Shown: in pieces, positions 23,351 to 34,649 of the stretch
Layout of the letters: each line of letters starts with the position of its first letter
Numbering within the stretch: the stretch's first letter is position 1
Source of the DNA: Oasisia sp. SBJ-2009
Lineage: Eukaryota; Annelida; Polychaeta; Sabellida; Siboglinidae
Assembly: GCA_964017155.1 (NCBI GenBank)
Contig: OZ024857.1
Span: 42,147,716 to 42,211,715, forward strand
Direction of reading: 5' to 3'
Length of the DNA stretch: 64,000 nt
Notes under the pieces: generated by a model
The model's input: the letters and a program-made list of their open reading frames with translations, nothing else
The model's database searches: none
What the model was told of the DNA's origin: nothing
Made by a program: the position numbers and the translations under genes

Positions 23351-25494
23351 GTAAGCAGGAATATGAACTTCGCCTTGATAAATGTTGCCAAACAAAGAGG
23401 GATTAATATACAACGTCAGAGTTCTGCCAAGTCATCAAGTTAAATACAACAATCATAACTCTTGTAGAGATCAGCTTAGAATATGTTGAGGACTGCAGTA
23501 ATGATTTTAAGAAGTCAAGGGGTAAGTAAGGCCCATATCCCAGTGTTGCAATGTTGTACGCGTTTAATGAACTGTATCAACAAAGTAATGTTTGCCATTT
23601 ATGAAATGTTTTGACAATTATGTTTCAGTAAATTTGAATCTTTTTTCCAAGGGAGTGGAATTGTTTTTGTGTAAATAACATGTGAACGTTCACAGCAGAG
23701 AGGTTAGAGAATACATATAAAACTATATAGTAATATGTTACGGTTGATCTAATTTCTTAGTTGGTCTGTTACATATAAATAAGAAAAATCCATATAAATG
23801 AAACCATGACCATACATTCTGAAATCCCTTCCACCTTTATATAAAACCGACATTTGTATAATTCTTACTTCACTACGCCCACTCATTCTTCTAGCCATAC
23901 ATTTATTTTTGGGATCTAGATTGCCTTGGGAATGGAACATAGCAACAGGAGGTCATGTTTATTAAGTAATCGTTTTTATGGGTTCAACACACATTAATGT
24001 TGTACTTTTACACAAAAACCTATATTACTAGTCACTACTCAACCCCTGGCACATACACATATTGTGCACAGATAGGCATTAGCATTGTGCATTTGTTAAC
24101 ATAAATTGATATTAAGGATAAAATAGCAGAAGTTCAAGAAGTTTTCAGAAGTGCCCAATTTCTAAAATCGATTGATTGATGGTGACCTTGGATTAATGCA
24201 AACTACACCAGTTCGCAACTCTACGACAGGAATAATCGTAACGGGGAGATGCAGGGCTTTCTAATTATGTAACAGTTAAGTGTGTGTGGGGGTGGTGTAA
24301 AAATCGATCTGTTAGAGAGATCTGCCACTCCCCTAATATATCAGTTACACATATGTAACGCTGGACCAGGAAAGAAATAACCACTAACTCTTGCATTTTG
24401 ATATATCTGATAATTTAGTTAACAAGACATTTGCCACAGTGGCAACAACCGATGGACAAACAAATAAACTTATCCTCATGACATGTATAGTTTGTTGTAA
24501 AAGTTCACATCATATAAACTAATAAAATGTATGCCATGAGAACACGCAATATTTGTATATAACAATAACATGTAGGTAGGTGCATACTATACAATGAAGC
24601 AAGATGGACCGAAATTGAAACAAATAATGGTTATCTTAACATTAAAAAAAAAATTACTACATATGACTGATCATAACAATTGTGTTACAAGAAATCAAAA
24701 CAACATAACAATTATAAAAGCATGCAGGTTATAATGTATACAGTGTACCAAGCTTTATCATAAACTTATGACGTATACAAAGCATATAATAAACTAAGCA
24801 ATAAATAATAAACTAGTGAATGAAAAAGTGATACCATCATAAAGATGGTAGTCGTTCATACATTTTACCACAATTAAGAGTCAGAAATTAAAATGTATAC
24901 TAAAATACTGCTGCACTGATCCTGATGATAAATAAGTTGAGCTTCTATAAAACAGTTTGTCTCGCATGCACAGTTATGTAAAATATAAAATATAAATAAA
25001 AATTATGTAGAAGTATACAATACTATAAGTGGAAGTATGCAACACTATCAGTGGAAGTATAGAATACTGTCAGCGGAAGTATATATAATACTATCAGTAT
25101 ACAATACTATCAGTGGAAATACACAATACTACATTCAATGTATTCTGTTGGTGCTACACAGCTTTGGTTGAGGGTCAGAGTTCCATTTGTAGACTCACTT
25201 TTGAATATTCAAAGAAACAGTAGGTCCATTACAAAAGATCACAGTACAGACCCTCAGTCTCAATGGCCCCTCCCCGGCATATACCTCTGGAATTATGCAA
25301 TTTTTTTCAGAATAAATTCATAATCAAAACTTGTAATTTACATCAGTTTGCATAGACCCGTGGCACTTCTTGGCAACATATTGGTCATAATGTATCAGGT
25401 ACAGACACGAAAACTAACTAGTTTTAAGCTATTTCATTTACATGTAATTCATATGATTAATACGGCATTCGGCCGATGTTCTTAAATTTACCCG

Positions 25495-25665
25495 ATGCGA
25501 TTCAGCCCTTCTGCTGAAACAGTAAACTTGGTGAGAGATGCCATCTACTTCCGTCCACATGACCAACTTGGTTGTCGATTCACGACGATGGACCCTTTTC
25601 AGCAATGTTTGATGCACTCCCGGCTGAGTGCAGCCTCCGACTACTGTGACGATTCGGTGAGTATG
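25495..25665 (+). CDS. Possible exon with good donor, copy 2 of 5439-5609
   Basis: Same open frame and same GTGAGTATG donor as in copy 1. It is conserved except for a Cys-to-Tyr change. The gene is not recognised. Confidence 0.25.
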
Positions 25666-26357
25666 CTCGCTTTGGATATGCCCCCTCACTTGGATACGCC
25701 CCCTCACTGGTCAGTCTGTCTGTGTCCTGTTGACCACAGAAGGGTAGCGAATCAGACAAGAGGTCATCATGGCATCAGTTTGGAATGCTATGCCAACTAT
25801 TTTCACTTCTAAAACTTTACTTTGATCTTCTAAGGCATCTGTAAAGATGCTTATTTAATTCACGGAAGCATTTTTGCTGTAATTTATTAAATATTTAGTT
25901 TTAATTAATTAATTAATTTCTAAGTGTTATAACTGAATGAACTGCTTTTATGAATTTATTTTGCACTATAATTTGTTATTATAAACGAATGTCATTAAAT
26001 TATGTATTTATATAGTTACATGTTTTCTTATTTCGTATTATATTTTATGTTAAGTACTAAATTGCTGTGGATATGGAACTATACAAAATAAATATTATTA
26101 TTTCACATCACAAATCGTGTTTCTAGTTCATAGTGTATGAACGTATTAAAGTGGCTTCCTTGATTAAATCCAATTTTTTTGGTGTCCAAATATAAATATG
26201 TAATCTAAATAAATTCATTTAATATATGTCAGTGATTTAATGCTCTAAAGTCTTCCGGGTTTTTGAGAGAATAAGGAAGTCAACTACAGGAAATAGGACA
26301 ATCACATCGTGATGGAAGAATATTTGAATTGAATATTCTGCAGCAATTAAATAAGTA

Positions 26358-27410
26358 AGCAGTTTTTCAATTGATTTTATCAAAGCTACACTTTAAAAAC
26401 ACAGACACAAGCTTGCATGTGGTAGTGAATACTTTGTAGATTTGCTTTTCTGTAAAAATAACTGAACACGAGGTGAAAGCAAAATAGACTACAATCGAGT
26501 CCACCTTTGCACCACTGCACTATTACGCCCCAGAATACCATGCTAAGATGTCATCACAAGCTGTCAGCTTGTCAGCACAACAAGCTGTCAGCATCACTCC
26601 CTTACCTGCATATCAAACTCTCCCGCCGGAGTCGGAGTTCGGGAGCGGTTCAACAGGACATCACTAGATGGCATAGTAGGTCGATGTGAATCACTTTGGC
26701 ACAGAACCTGTCGAGAAACAATGTCATATAGCAACAACTGTGTTGATTATGAACACAGGTCGTCTAGCTGTTGAAATACCAGACATTTGTCTCTCATATG
26801 TAAAGCAAATGTAACTTCAAGTCTTCAAGTATTTACTGCTAAAACGTGATGTTTCACTATACTGCAGTTGTAACGTGACTGTGTGCTAAAGTAGTAAGTT
26901 AATAAAATAAATATGACAAATAGACAAATACAATTAACTGTATATTTTAAGTGTACATTAAAACGATGAGTAAATTAATAAAATAAATATAATAAATAGA
27001 TACAAATTATTTGTACATTGAATTTCACGGTCATGCAATGTAAAGGATACTACACTGTGAGCTAAAATAACACGTTAATAAAATATTAGAATAAATAGAT
27101 CAATAAAAGTATTAGTACATTAAATAAAAAAAAACAGGTAGTCCATGAATGATTAACACTAAAACAACCTACTACAATGTCAATGTCTGAATGACTGGGA
27201 TGGCGTTAACAGTTTTGCATTAAAAACAATTACCAAGAAGACACTCAAATACACAGCCACCCCAAATAATGCCCCATGAAACATTAAATGAAAACAATTG
27301 GCCCAATGATTTGAGAGCATAGAGAAAAATAACACCCAACGTGGCATAACTGACGAGGAAACCATCTTTGTGGGACGGAACAAGGGAAAGGATGTATAAA
27401 GCACTGAAGG
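26358..27410. other. Non-coding flank with a copy-specific insert
   Basis: Bases 26817-27207 are absent from copy 1, where the flanks join as GCAAATGTAACAG. TAAC borders the segment on both sides, which could be a 4-bp target duplication. The insert is AT-rich, non-coding and weakly self-repetitive (TTAATAAAATAAATA motifs). It may be an insertion in copy 2 or a deletion in copy 1. Confidence 0.5.
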
Positions 27411-27536
27411 TCAAGTGAAGGTCACCTGTTCAAGGTTATTCAGCTTCCGTTGCAGCTGCTGGATGCTGTCATGTGACACCTGTCTCCGACACTCCATCAC
27501 CTCAGCGAGACGACTCATCTTCTGCTCAAGCTCAAG
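27411..27536 (-). CDS. CNTRL: Centriolin-like last exon, copy 2
   Basis: A 126-nt exon with acceptor GTTTGTTACAG. Reads LELEQKMSRLAEVMECRRQV, then SHDSIQQLQRKLNNLEQ, VTFT and TGA (27411-27413). The alternative reading is a donor at GAACAG followed by GTGACC and one more exon further down; I see no good candidate for it. The intact CAA codon (Gln) here is the one mutated to TAA in copy 1. Confidence 0.7.
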   Translation of the reverse strand, partial: LELEQKMSRLAEVMECRRQVSHDSIQQLQRKLNNLEQVTFT

Positions 27537-27544
27537 CTGTAACA

Positions 27545-28090
27545 AACACGTTACAGTGTTACATATGTAACACCGTTACATGCACTCCTGTGTGTGTTAA
27601 AGACATAATCATGTTACAGACACACTTGTGTTACAGACACACTTTTGTTACAGACACACTTGTGTTACAGACACACTTGTGTTAAAAGACACACTTGTGT
27701 TACATACACACTTGTGTCACAGACACACTTGTGTTAAAAGACACACTTGTGTTAAAAGACACACTTGTGTTGAAAGACACACTTGTGTTACATACACACT
27801 TGTGTTAAAAGACACACTTGTGTTGAAAGACATACTTGTGTTACATACACACTTGTGCGACAGACACACTTGTGTTAAAAGACACGCATGTCGTACAGAT
27901 ACACTTGTGTTAAAATGTGTGTTAAAAGACAGGCTTGTGTTACAGACACACTTGTGTTAAAATACACACTTGTGTTACAGACACACTTGTGTTACAGATA
28001 CACTTGTGTTACAGACACACTTGTGTTACAGATACACTTGGGTTACGCATGTAAGTGTTACATATAAACTTGTGTTAGACATTATAGACA
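27545..28090. repeat. Minisatellite, about 19-20 bp unit (long allele)
   Basis: About 28 units of GTTACAGACACACTTGTGT with variants (GTTAAAAGACACACTTGTGT), adjacent to the acceptor of the last exon. Copy 1 has only a short degenerate version. Confidence 0.95.
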
Positions 28091-28189
28091 TGTTACAAAC
28101 ATGTTTGTCACACAGACATGTTTGTACACTGATACACGTGAACAATCATTGCCAAGTAATGCAGACAATCTCACAGGTTGTTTTGACAC

Positions 28190-28300
28190 CTCTTGTGATA
28201 ATAATAATAATTATGTTTGTTAACATAGCACTTTTTAAGTAATTAAATGCCAACCAAATCAAAGCGCTTCACATTAATATGATGTGTTGACTAATAATCT
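28190..28300 (-). mobile_element. Possible SINE/LINE 3' tail remnant
   Basis: Read on the minus strand this ends in an AAGCGC-type motif followed by an (ATT)n-like stretch, the tail style of L2/CR1 LINEs and their SINEs. Copy 1 lacks it. Only about 100 bp are recognisable. Confidence 0.35.
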
Positions 28301-28648
28301 AAAATATAAATGAATTAAATACATAAGCTAAAATCAAATAAATAAACTAAGATAAATAATTAAGTAAGTTAAGATAAAAAAATAAATAATAAATATGTTA
28401 AGATAAGTAAATAAAATAAATAAAATAGGGTGTAAAAATACAGTTTCAAACAGAACAATTTAAAACCAGTCAATGCTATGAAATATAAACCAGTGCCATC
28501 AAGGCATTTAATACAAACGAAATAGATAAGGTTTGAGTTGTTTCAGGAAAGTTGCCAATGTTCCAGTTGACCACTTCACATATGTCTCTACACAAAGGTT
28601 CCACCATTGTGTCAGTGACATCTCTGAGACGTTGACAGAACTAGTCAC

Positions 28649-28738
28649 CTTCAGCTGGTATTGTTGTTCTTCAAAGTAGTTAGTGTTTCCCTTTGCCGTT
28701 GCGTCCTGTGGCACTGGGGTGTTGACGCCACTCCGGAT
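28649..28738 (-). CDS. CNTRL: Centriolin-like penultimate exon, copy 2
   Basis: A 90-nt, 30-codon, phase 0 exon with acceptor CTGTTTCAG and donor GTGACTAG. Reads IRSGVNTPVPQDATAKGN, then TNYFEEQQYQLK. Hydrophilic, not strongly heptad-patterned; probably a hinge between the last two coiled-coil segments. Intact where copy 1 has a stop. Confidence 0.7.
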
Positions 28739-29274
28739 CTGAAACAGAACACACCAATCATTGATCGGTTCGTGTTGTAAGTTCACAAAGACATTCCATT
28801 AACATGTTTCACTCTCAAGGTTTCACTCTCAGTGATTCACTCCCGAGGTTCTGACTTAGTGGCCATTGTGACAATGGATGACTGGCCGCTTGAGTGGACA
28901 GTGACCACAACAACAATCTTATAATTTAACAGAAATATATCTCAGCCAGGTCCAACAGTTGGGATCTGAACAGAAAACGAGATCCCCATGAACCTTGCCA
29001 CAGAAAACATATAGTGTTCACTTAATAATACAAGTAATGTTTAGCAATAGTGGTAGCTTCTAGTATTTCTTGCATCAAGCCTTTATTAATATTATTATTT
29101 TAACAAGGAGAATAAACCACGTTTTCAATAAAATATAAATTTCGATGACATTTTTCTTCATCGCTGGGAAATGATCGTTTAAAAGTGCGACAAATCTTAA
29201 GAAAAAGACAGAAACACAAGCGTGACGAAGCGTGACGAAGCGTGACGACACGTGCATGCATGCGAGAGAGTTAC

Positions 29275-29403
29275 CACGACGAGGGTTTGTTTGAGCACGC
29301 TCAGATGCTCCTGCAGGTTGTCCTTCTGGTCGTGGAGCTGCTCCAGCTCCGTGGCCGTCTCGATGCGGGATCGCTCCAGCTCCAGCATCTCCTCCGTCAC
29401 CTC
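29275..29403 (-). CDS. CNTRL: Centriolin-like coiled-coil exon, copy 2
   Basis: A 129-nt, 43-codon exon with acceptor GTGTGCCCAG and donor GTAACT. Reads EVTEEMLELERSRIETATEL, EQLHDQKDNLQEHLSVLKQ and TLVV: a clean heptad coiled coil. Phase 0 on both sides, matching its neighbours. Confidence 0.72.
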
Positions 29404-29417
29404 CTGGGCACACGGGC

Positions 29418-29650
29418 GATAGGGTGACTCACAGATAGGGTGAGAGTGAGATAGGGTGTGGGTGAGATAGGGTGAGTGAGATAGGGTGAGAGTGAGATAG
29501 GGTGTGAGTGAGATAGGATGAGTGAGATAGGGTGTCCAGGCAATAGGGTGTCTGGGGGAATAGGGTGACAAGCTGATAGGATGTCTTGACAATAGAGTGA
29601 CAGGCTGATGGGGTGCCTGGCAAAAGGGTGACATGGTGATAGGGTGTCTG
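29418..29650. repeat. 16-bp minisatellite (short allele) and degenerate flank
   Basis: About eight GAGATAGGGTGAGAGT units to 29545, then a degenerate stretch of GATAGGGTGTCTGG-like units. Counterpart of the expanded array at 12690-13400. Confidence 0.9.
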
Positions 29651-29651
29651 G

Positions 29652-29836
29652 GCTATTTGCCAATGTAAAATCCCCCATTGCTTCAAAAAGTCAACTATCA
29701 TTCCTGTTCCCAAACATTCTACAGTCTCTTGTTGAAATGCTTGGTTCTCCAGTTTTTAATTCAATTATCGACCCATTGCTTGACCGATTTCAGTTTGCAT
29801 ATCGTGAAAATAGATCTGTCAATGATGCTGTCTGAC
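29652..29836 (+). mobile_element. Reverse-transcriptase fragment beside minisatellite, copy 2
   Basis: Frames give SQLSFLFPNILQS, then PVFNSIIDPLLDRFQFAYRE and NRSVNDAV, the LLDxxQFAYRxNRSxxDAV motif of Rex1/CR1-type reverse transcriptases, with a neighbouring frame reading STIIPVPKHS. It is frame-shifted between the two parts. The fragment ends where the 30-bp array starts. Confidence 0.75.
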
Positions 29837-30925
29837 AACAGCAGTGATGACAACAAAGTAAGAGATAACAGCAGTGATGACAACAACGTAAGAGACAACA
29901 GCAGTGATGACAACAACGTAAGAGACAACAGCAGTGATGACAACAACTTGAGAGACAACAGCAGTGATGACAACAACGTAAGAGACAACAGCAGTGATGA
30001 CAACAACTTGAGAGACAACAGCAATAATGACAACAACTTGAGAGACAACAGCAGTGATGACAACAACTTGAGATACAACAGCAGTGATGACAACAACGTA
30101 AGAGACAACAACAGTGATGACAACAACTTGAGAGACAACAGCAGTGATGACAACAACTTGAGAGACAACAGCAGTGATGACAACAACTTGAGAGACAACA
30201 GCAGTGATGACAACAACTTGAGAGACAACAGCAGTGATGACAACAACGTAAGAGACAACAGCAGTGATGACAACAACTTGAGAGACAACAGCAGTGATGA
30301 CAACAACTTGAGAGACAACAGCAGTGATGACAACAACTTGAGAGACAACAGCAGTGATGACAACAACTTGAGAGACAACAGCAGTGATGACAACAACTTG
30401 AGAGACAACAGCAGTGATGACAACAACGTAAGAGACAACAGCAGTGATGACAACAACGTAAGAGACAACAGCAGTGATGACAACAAAGTAAGAGACAACA
30501 GCAGTGATGACAACAACGTAAGAGACAACAGCAGTGATGACAACAACGTAAGAGACAACAGCAGTGACGACAACAAAGTAAGAGACAACAGCAGTGATGA
30601 CAACAACGTAAGAGACAACAGCAGTGACAACAACAAAGTAAGAGACAACAGCAGTGATGACAACAACGTAAGAGACAACAGCAGTGATGACAACAACTTG
30701 AGAGACAACAGCAGTGATGACAACAACGTAAAAGACAACAGCAGTGATGACAACAACGTAAGAGACAACAGCAGTGATGACAACAACGTAAAAGACAACA
30801 GCAGTGATGACAACAACGTAAGAGACAACAGCAGTGATGACAACAACGTAAGAGATAACAGCAATGATGACAACAACGTAAGAGACAACAGCAGTGATGA
30901 CAACAACGTAAGAGACAACAGCAGT
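29836..30925. repeat. 30-bp minisatellite, about 36 units
   Basis: Units of AGAGACAACAGCAGTGATGA plus CAACAACGTA or CAACAACTTG. Two main variants (GTA and TTG) form homogeneous blocks, a sign of local unit duplication. It is intronic, between exons 29275-29403 and 30986-31066. The 504-codon plus frame and the 388- and 406-codon minus frames crossing it are artefacts of a stop-free unit whose length is a multiple of three. Confidence 0.97.
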
Positions 30926-30985
30926 GACAGAGAACAGAATGAGAAGTGTGAGCCGCGGACCAGGCAGATCAAGAGTGTCACTCAC

Positions 30986-31066
30986 TGTTTTGATTTCGTC
31001 CTTGAGTTCTCGCAGTGTGTCCTCCAGTTTATGTTCCCGGCTGGACAGTTCCTCCTGGGATTGCAG
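30986..31066 (-). CDS. CNTRL: Centriolin-like exon, copy 2
   Basis: An 81-nt, 27-codon, phase 0 exon with acceptor CCCTCCAG and donor GTGAGTGAC. Reads LQSQEELSSREHKLEDTL and RELKDEIKT. Its end matches the remembered Lys-Asp-Glu-Ile-Arg-Thr segment of vertebrate centriolin. Confidence 0.72.
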
Positions 31067-31210
31067 CTGGAGGGAAGAGACGGATGGGATCAGGGGACAA
31101 CAGGGACAGACAGGGACATCGGGTCATTTGGTGGGCCACAACCAGCTGGGCCAGGAGCAGACAGGGACAGGAGTGTTGTCAAAAGTATATAAATGTGTTT
31201 TGTACATTCA

Positions 31211-31212
<2 letters not shown>

Positions 31213-31276
<64 letters not shown>
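31213..31276. repeat. (TG)n microsatellite
   Basis: Uninterrupted TG run at the left border of the copy 2 exon deletion. Confidence 0.95.
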
Positions 31277-31278
<2 letters not shown>

Positions 31279-31309
31279 TGTGTGTGGCATCACTCTACCC
31301 ACCGGCACC

Positions 31310-31745
31310 ACTCTATACTACACTATCTACAAACGTGTTTAGAAGACATGACTCAGTGTCAGTCTCACCTGGTCTCTATACTACACTATCTACAAACGTG
31401 TTTAGAAGACATGTCTCAGTCTCACCTGGTCTCTATACTACACTATCTACAAACGTGTTTAGAAGACATGACTCAGTGTCAGTCTCACCTGGTCTCTATA
31501 CTACACTATCTACAAACGTGTTTAGAAGACATGTCTCAGTCTCACCTGGTCTCTATACTACACTATCTACAAACGTGTTTAGAAGACATGTCTCAGTCTC
31601 AGTCTCAGTCGCACCTGGTCTCTATACTACACTATCTACAAAAGTGTTTAGAAGACATGTCTCAGTCTCAGTCTCACCTGGTCTCTATACTACACTATCT
31701 ACAAACGTGTTTAGAAGACATGGCTCTGTCTCAGTGTCAGTCTCA
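31310..31745. repeat. Minisatellite of about 52-60 bp carrying the exon's donor sequence, copy 2
   Basis: Seven units, same motif as 14830-15300. It directly abuts the TG tract because the 47-codon exon and flanking intron have been deleted. Each unit read on the minus strand contains ACCAG followed by GTGAGACTGA. Confidence 0.93.
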
Positions 31746-31746
31746 C

Positions 31747-31830
31747 CTGGTCGCTGTCCTCCAGATTGTGTCTGAGACTTGTCACTTCATCCTCCAGTTG
31801 CTGTATCCTCAGAGCCCTGTCAGACGACTC
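31747..31830 (-). CDS. CNTRL: Centriolin-like exon, copy 2
   Basis: An 84-nt, 28-codon, phase 0 exon with acceptor TGTGTCCAG and donor GTGAGACTG. Reads ESSDRALRIQQLEDEVTSLR and HNLEDSDQ. Because the next exon of copy 1 is missing here, splicing would join it in frame to 30986-31066 and shorten the coiled coil by 47 residues. Confidence 0.72.
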
Positions 31831-31904
31831 CTGGACACATAACATTACGTGTTACACAGACAGCAGGGGCAGACTGGCAGGACCAGTGTGACACCGACAC
31901 CATG

Positions 31905-32270
31905 AGTATCATGACGTCATGATGCCATGAGTATCATGGTGTCATGTGACACTGATGTCATGAGTATCATGGCGTCATGTGACACTGATGTCATGAGTAC
32001 CATGGCATCATGATGCCATGAGTATCAATGCGTCATATGACACTGATGCCATGAGTATCATGGCGTCATGTGACACTGATAACATGAGTATCATGGTGTC
32101 ATGTGACACTGATGACATGAGTATCATGGCATCATGTGACACTGACGCCATGAGTATCATGGCGTCAGGTAACACTAATGTCATGAATATCATGGTGTCA
32201 TGTGACACTGACACCATGAGTATCATGGCGTTATGTGACACCAACATCATGAGTATCATGGCATCACGCA
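31905..32270. repeat. Minisatellite, CATGAGTATCATGG type, copy 2
   Basis: Units of about 33-36 bp built from CATGAGTATCATGGCGTCAT and GTGACACTGATG. Diverged from 15460-15830; most TGACGTCA cores are lost. Confidence 0.9.
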
Positions 32271-32699
32271 CAGTGTTTCTTAACCCATGGTAAATTCTGT
32301 GTTAGCAAATGTAGTTTTCTTAATAAATTAAAATTACTTTGGCACATACTGTGTGAAGCTGATTGATCAAAATGTTGTGTTTCACATCCTTGTTTCAAAA
32401 GTAAGTTAATTTCTTACAAAACAACCAAATTTTGGATTCTTGAACAATTTGTTCCACAAATAAAATGTAATTTAAGATATTCCTGTCAAACAAAATATAC
32501 ACCCAAAATTGTCCTCAGTGTTGATTTTTATTTTAGTAAAATTGTATTCTTGAGTTGTATAGTTGCCCATAATAAGTGTATATCACATTGTAGCTAAGTC
32601 AAGGACATATTCGCATTAGTACGCTTTCCTAATGCATTAGAAACAGCTTCCATGTTACATTGTGAAATAAAGTTACTCTGACTCTTACTGTCAGCTTTC

Positions 32700-32895
32700 A
32701 GCTGAATGTGTATTTGGTTACTAAGCAGTCAACGTTTTGTTACCATGGAGACCTAAACTAATGTATTTGGTTACCAAGCAGTCAACGCATGGAGACCTGA
32801 ACTAATGTCTATGGTTACTAAGCAGTCAACATTTCGTTACCATGGAGACCTGAACTAATGTATGTGGTTACTAAGCAGCCAATGTTTCATTATCA
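32700..32895. repeat. Repeat of about 50 bp, GGTTACTAAGCAGTCAACG
   Basis: Four imperfect units with CCATGGAGACCTGAACTAATG. Copy 1 has two units (15935-16011) and the duplication breakpoint lies inside this array, so the array may have mediated the rearrangement. Confidence 0.85.
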
Positions 32896-32902
32896 TGGAA
32901 AC

Positions 32903-32988
32903 CTGTGTTCGTAAACTGGTGAGTTCCTCGCATGACCTTGACAAGGCTGTCATTAATTCATCCTTCTCAGCATCCTTCTTGGCAATCT
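32903..32988 (-). CDS. CNTRL: Centriolin-like exon
   Basis: Reads (E)IAKKDAEKDELMTALSR, then SCEELTSLRTQ, with donor GTTTCC. The strongest acceptor (TTCTCAG at about 32995) would put a TGA in frame. An AG six bases further on (GCGTGAG) gives the exact phase needed after exon 33313-33382 and no stop, so I placed the border there. Donor and acceptor are both weak. Confidence 0.55.
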
Positions 32989-33312
32989 CTCACGCTGAGA
33001 ACACAACAGACAAACACGTCTTTACAAGACTGTCAGTAAATAACCCAAAGTGACGATAAATGGATGAACAACCAGTCAATCTCATTGCCCCCCCCCCCGC
33101 ACTTCCCTCCCATTAACAATTTCATGGTCTAGTGACTGGAGTCTAACTGAAAAAAGAGGAAACACCTCGATATCATAAACGCAGAATGTCTGATATTCAT
33201 AAATAATAAATTTTAGATATGCACCTAACCATTTAAATTAAATTAATTGCATTACTGAAGTTAATAAATAAACAAGTGAATTGAATTGAACCCGCGCCTT
33301 GTGTTAACCCAC

Positions 33313-33382
33313 CAAGATTCTGGACTTTCTCGTCGAGTCCAACAAAGTTCTCCTGAGTCTTCTGTTGTCTCTCAGCCTCCAT
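33313..33382 (-). CDS. CNTRL: Centriolin-like exon
   Basis: A 70-nt exon with acceptor GTGTTTCAG and donor GTGGGTTAA. Reads MEAERQQKTQENFVGLDEKV and QNL plus one base. The preceding exon must end in phase 0, which 33969-34038 does. Confidence 0.65.
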
Positions 33383-33530
33383 CTGAAACACACCAGTGAT
33401 GAACAGGTCATGTGACATGTGGTAACACTCCACACAGTATTACTATATTGAAATAATAGCCCCAATAAAAGCAAGCAAATAGAGCAAAATCACATATAAA
33501 TTATAGAATACATAATTATCATGAGTTTGT

Positions 33531-33532
33531 GT

Positions 33533-33612
<80 letters not shown>
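33531..33612. repeat. (GT)n microsatellite
   Basis: Uninterrupted GT run followed by compound GTAT/GTGC variants to about 33710, in an intron. Confidence 0.95.
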
Positions 33613-33613
<1 letters not shown>

Positions 33614-33968
33614 TATGGTGTGTGCGTGTGGTGTGTGTGCGTGTATGTGTGTATGTGTGCATGAGTGTGTGCCTGTGTATGCATGCATGCATGCACACAT
33701 GTGTGTATGTGCATGGCATCAATTACGTAAACTACCCACTGCAGTGATAACACGTGTTTGCAGGCTCTAATCACCACCTGCCTTTGTACAAGCGTGGGAT
33801 ATGAGTGAGTGTTTTCCCTAGCCACCAGGGGGACACAGAGAGAGGAGTGGGGACCAGTGTCCACGCCACTAGACAGACAGGAGCCAGGGCAAGGAGAAGA
33901 CAGACAGGTTCAAAGTTCACTCTTGGCACTTCAACGAGTAATTAGAATTGCACAATCTAATTTAAAAC

Positions 33969-34038
33969 CTCGTCATGAGTGAATCTTTCCAACTGATTCA
34001 TCAGACTGGACAGGTCAGTGAGGACACTTGAGGAACAT
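33969..34038 (-). CDS. CNTRL: Centriolin-like exon, uncertain
   Basis: Reads CSSSVLTDLSSLMNQLER and FTHDE, a plausible short helix. The end phase fits the next exon but the start phase does not fit 35655-35756; in the expected phase it would stop after seven codons. Either a small exon was missed in 34650-35654 or there is a frameshift. The donor (GTTTTAA) is poor and the acceptor is formed directly by the adjoining repeat. Confidence 0.4.
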
Positions 34039-34040
34039 CT

Positions 34041-34053
34041 GCACACACACACA

Positions 34054-34089
<36 letters not shown>

Positions 34090-34308
34090 CTCACACTCAC
34101 TCACTCACTCACACACATACACTCACTCACTCACACACACACTCACTCACTCACTCACTCACTCTCACTCACTCACACCACACACACACACACTCACTCA
34201 CTCACTCACTCACTCACTCACACACACACTCACTCACTCTCACACACACACACACACACTCACTCACTCTCACTCACTCTCACTCACTCACACTCACTCA
34301 CTCACTCA

Positions 34309-34343
<35 letters not shown>

Positions 34344-34361
34344 TCACTCACTCACTCACTC

Positions 34362-34393
<32 letters not shown>

Positions 34394-34532
34394 TCACTCA
34401 CTCACTCACTCACACACACACACACACACACACTCACTCACTCACTCACTCACTCACTCACTCACTCACTCTCACTCACACACACACACTCACTCACTCA
34501 CTCACTCACTCACTCACTCACTCACACACACG

Positions 34533-34578
<46 letters not shown>

Positions 34579-34647
34579 TCACTCACTCACTCACTCACTC
34601 ACTCACTCACTCACTCACTCACTCACACACACACACACACACACACC
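34041..34647. repeat. (CACT)n/(CA)n compound microsatellite, about 600 bp
   Basis: CACT and CACA runs in alternating blocks, beginning with (ACGC)n. It touches the exon at 33969-34038, occupying the place of its polypyrimidine tract. The long His-Thr-Ser-Leu frames here are artefacts. Confidence 0.97.
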
Positions 34648-34649
34648 AG

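Larger units (their letters stand above)
20195..32839. repeat. Segmental duplication, copy 2
   Basis: Direct copy of 1-16011. This copy runs on without a break into the upstream centriolin exons (32903 and above), so it probably occupies the ancestral position and copy 1 is the derived one. Copy 2 lacks the three DNA elements of copy 1. It carries about 390 bp at 26817-27207 and about 360 bp at 32336-32695 that copy 1 lacks, a long 30-bp minisatellite (about 36 units against 8-9), and a deletion of about 545 bp that removed one coding exon. Confidence 0.93.

Noticed and set aside
29678..31192. A 504-codon plus-strand frame rich in Asn, Asp and Ser
   Set aside because: It is the translated 30-bp minisatellite; two frames on the other strand are equally open, and true exons of the minus-strand gene flank it.
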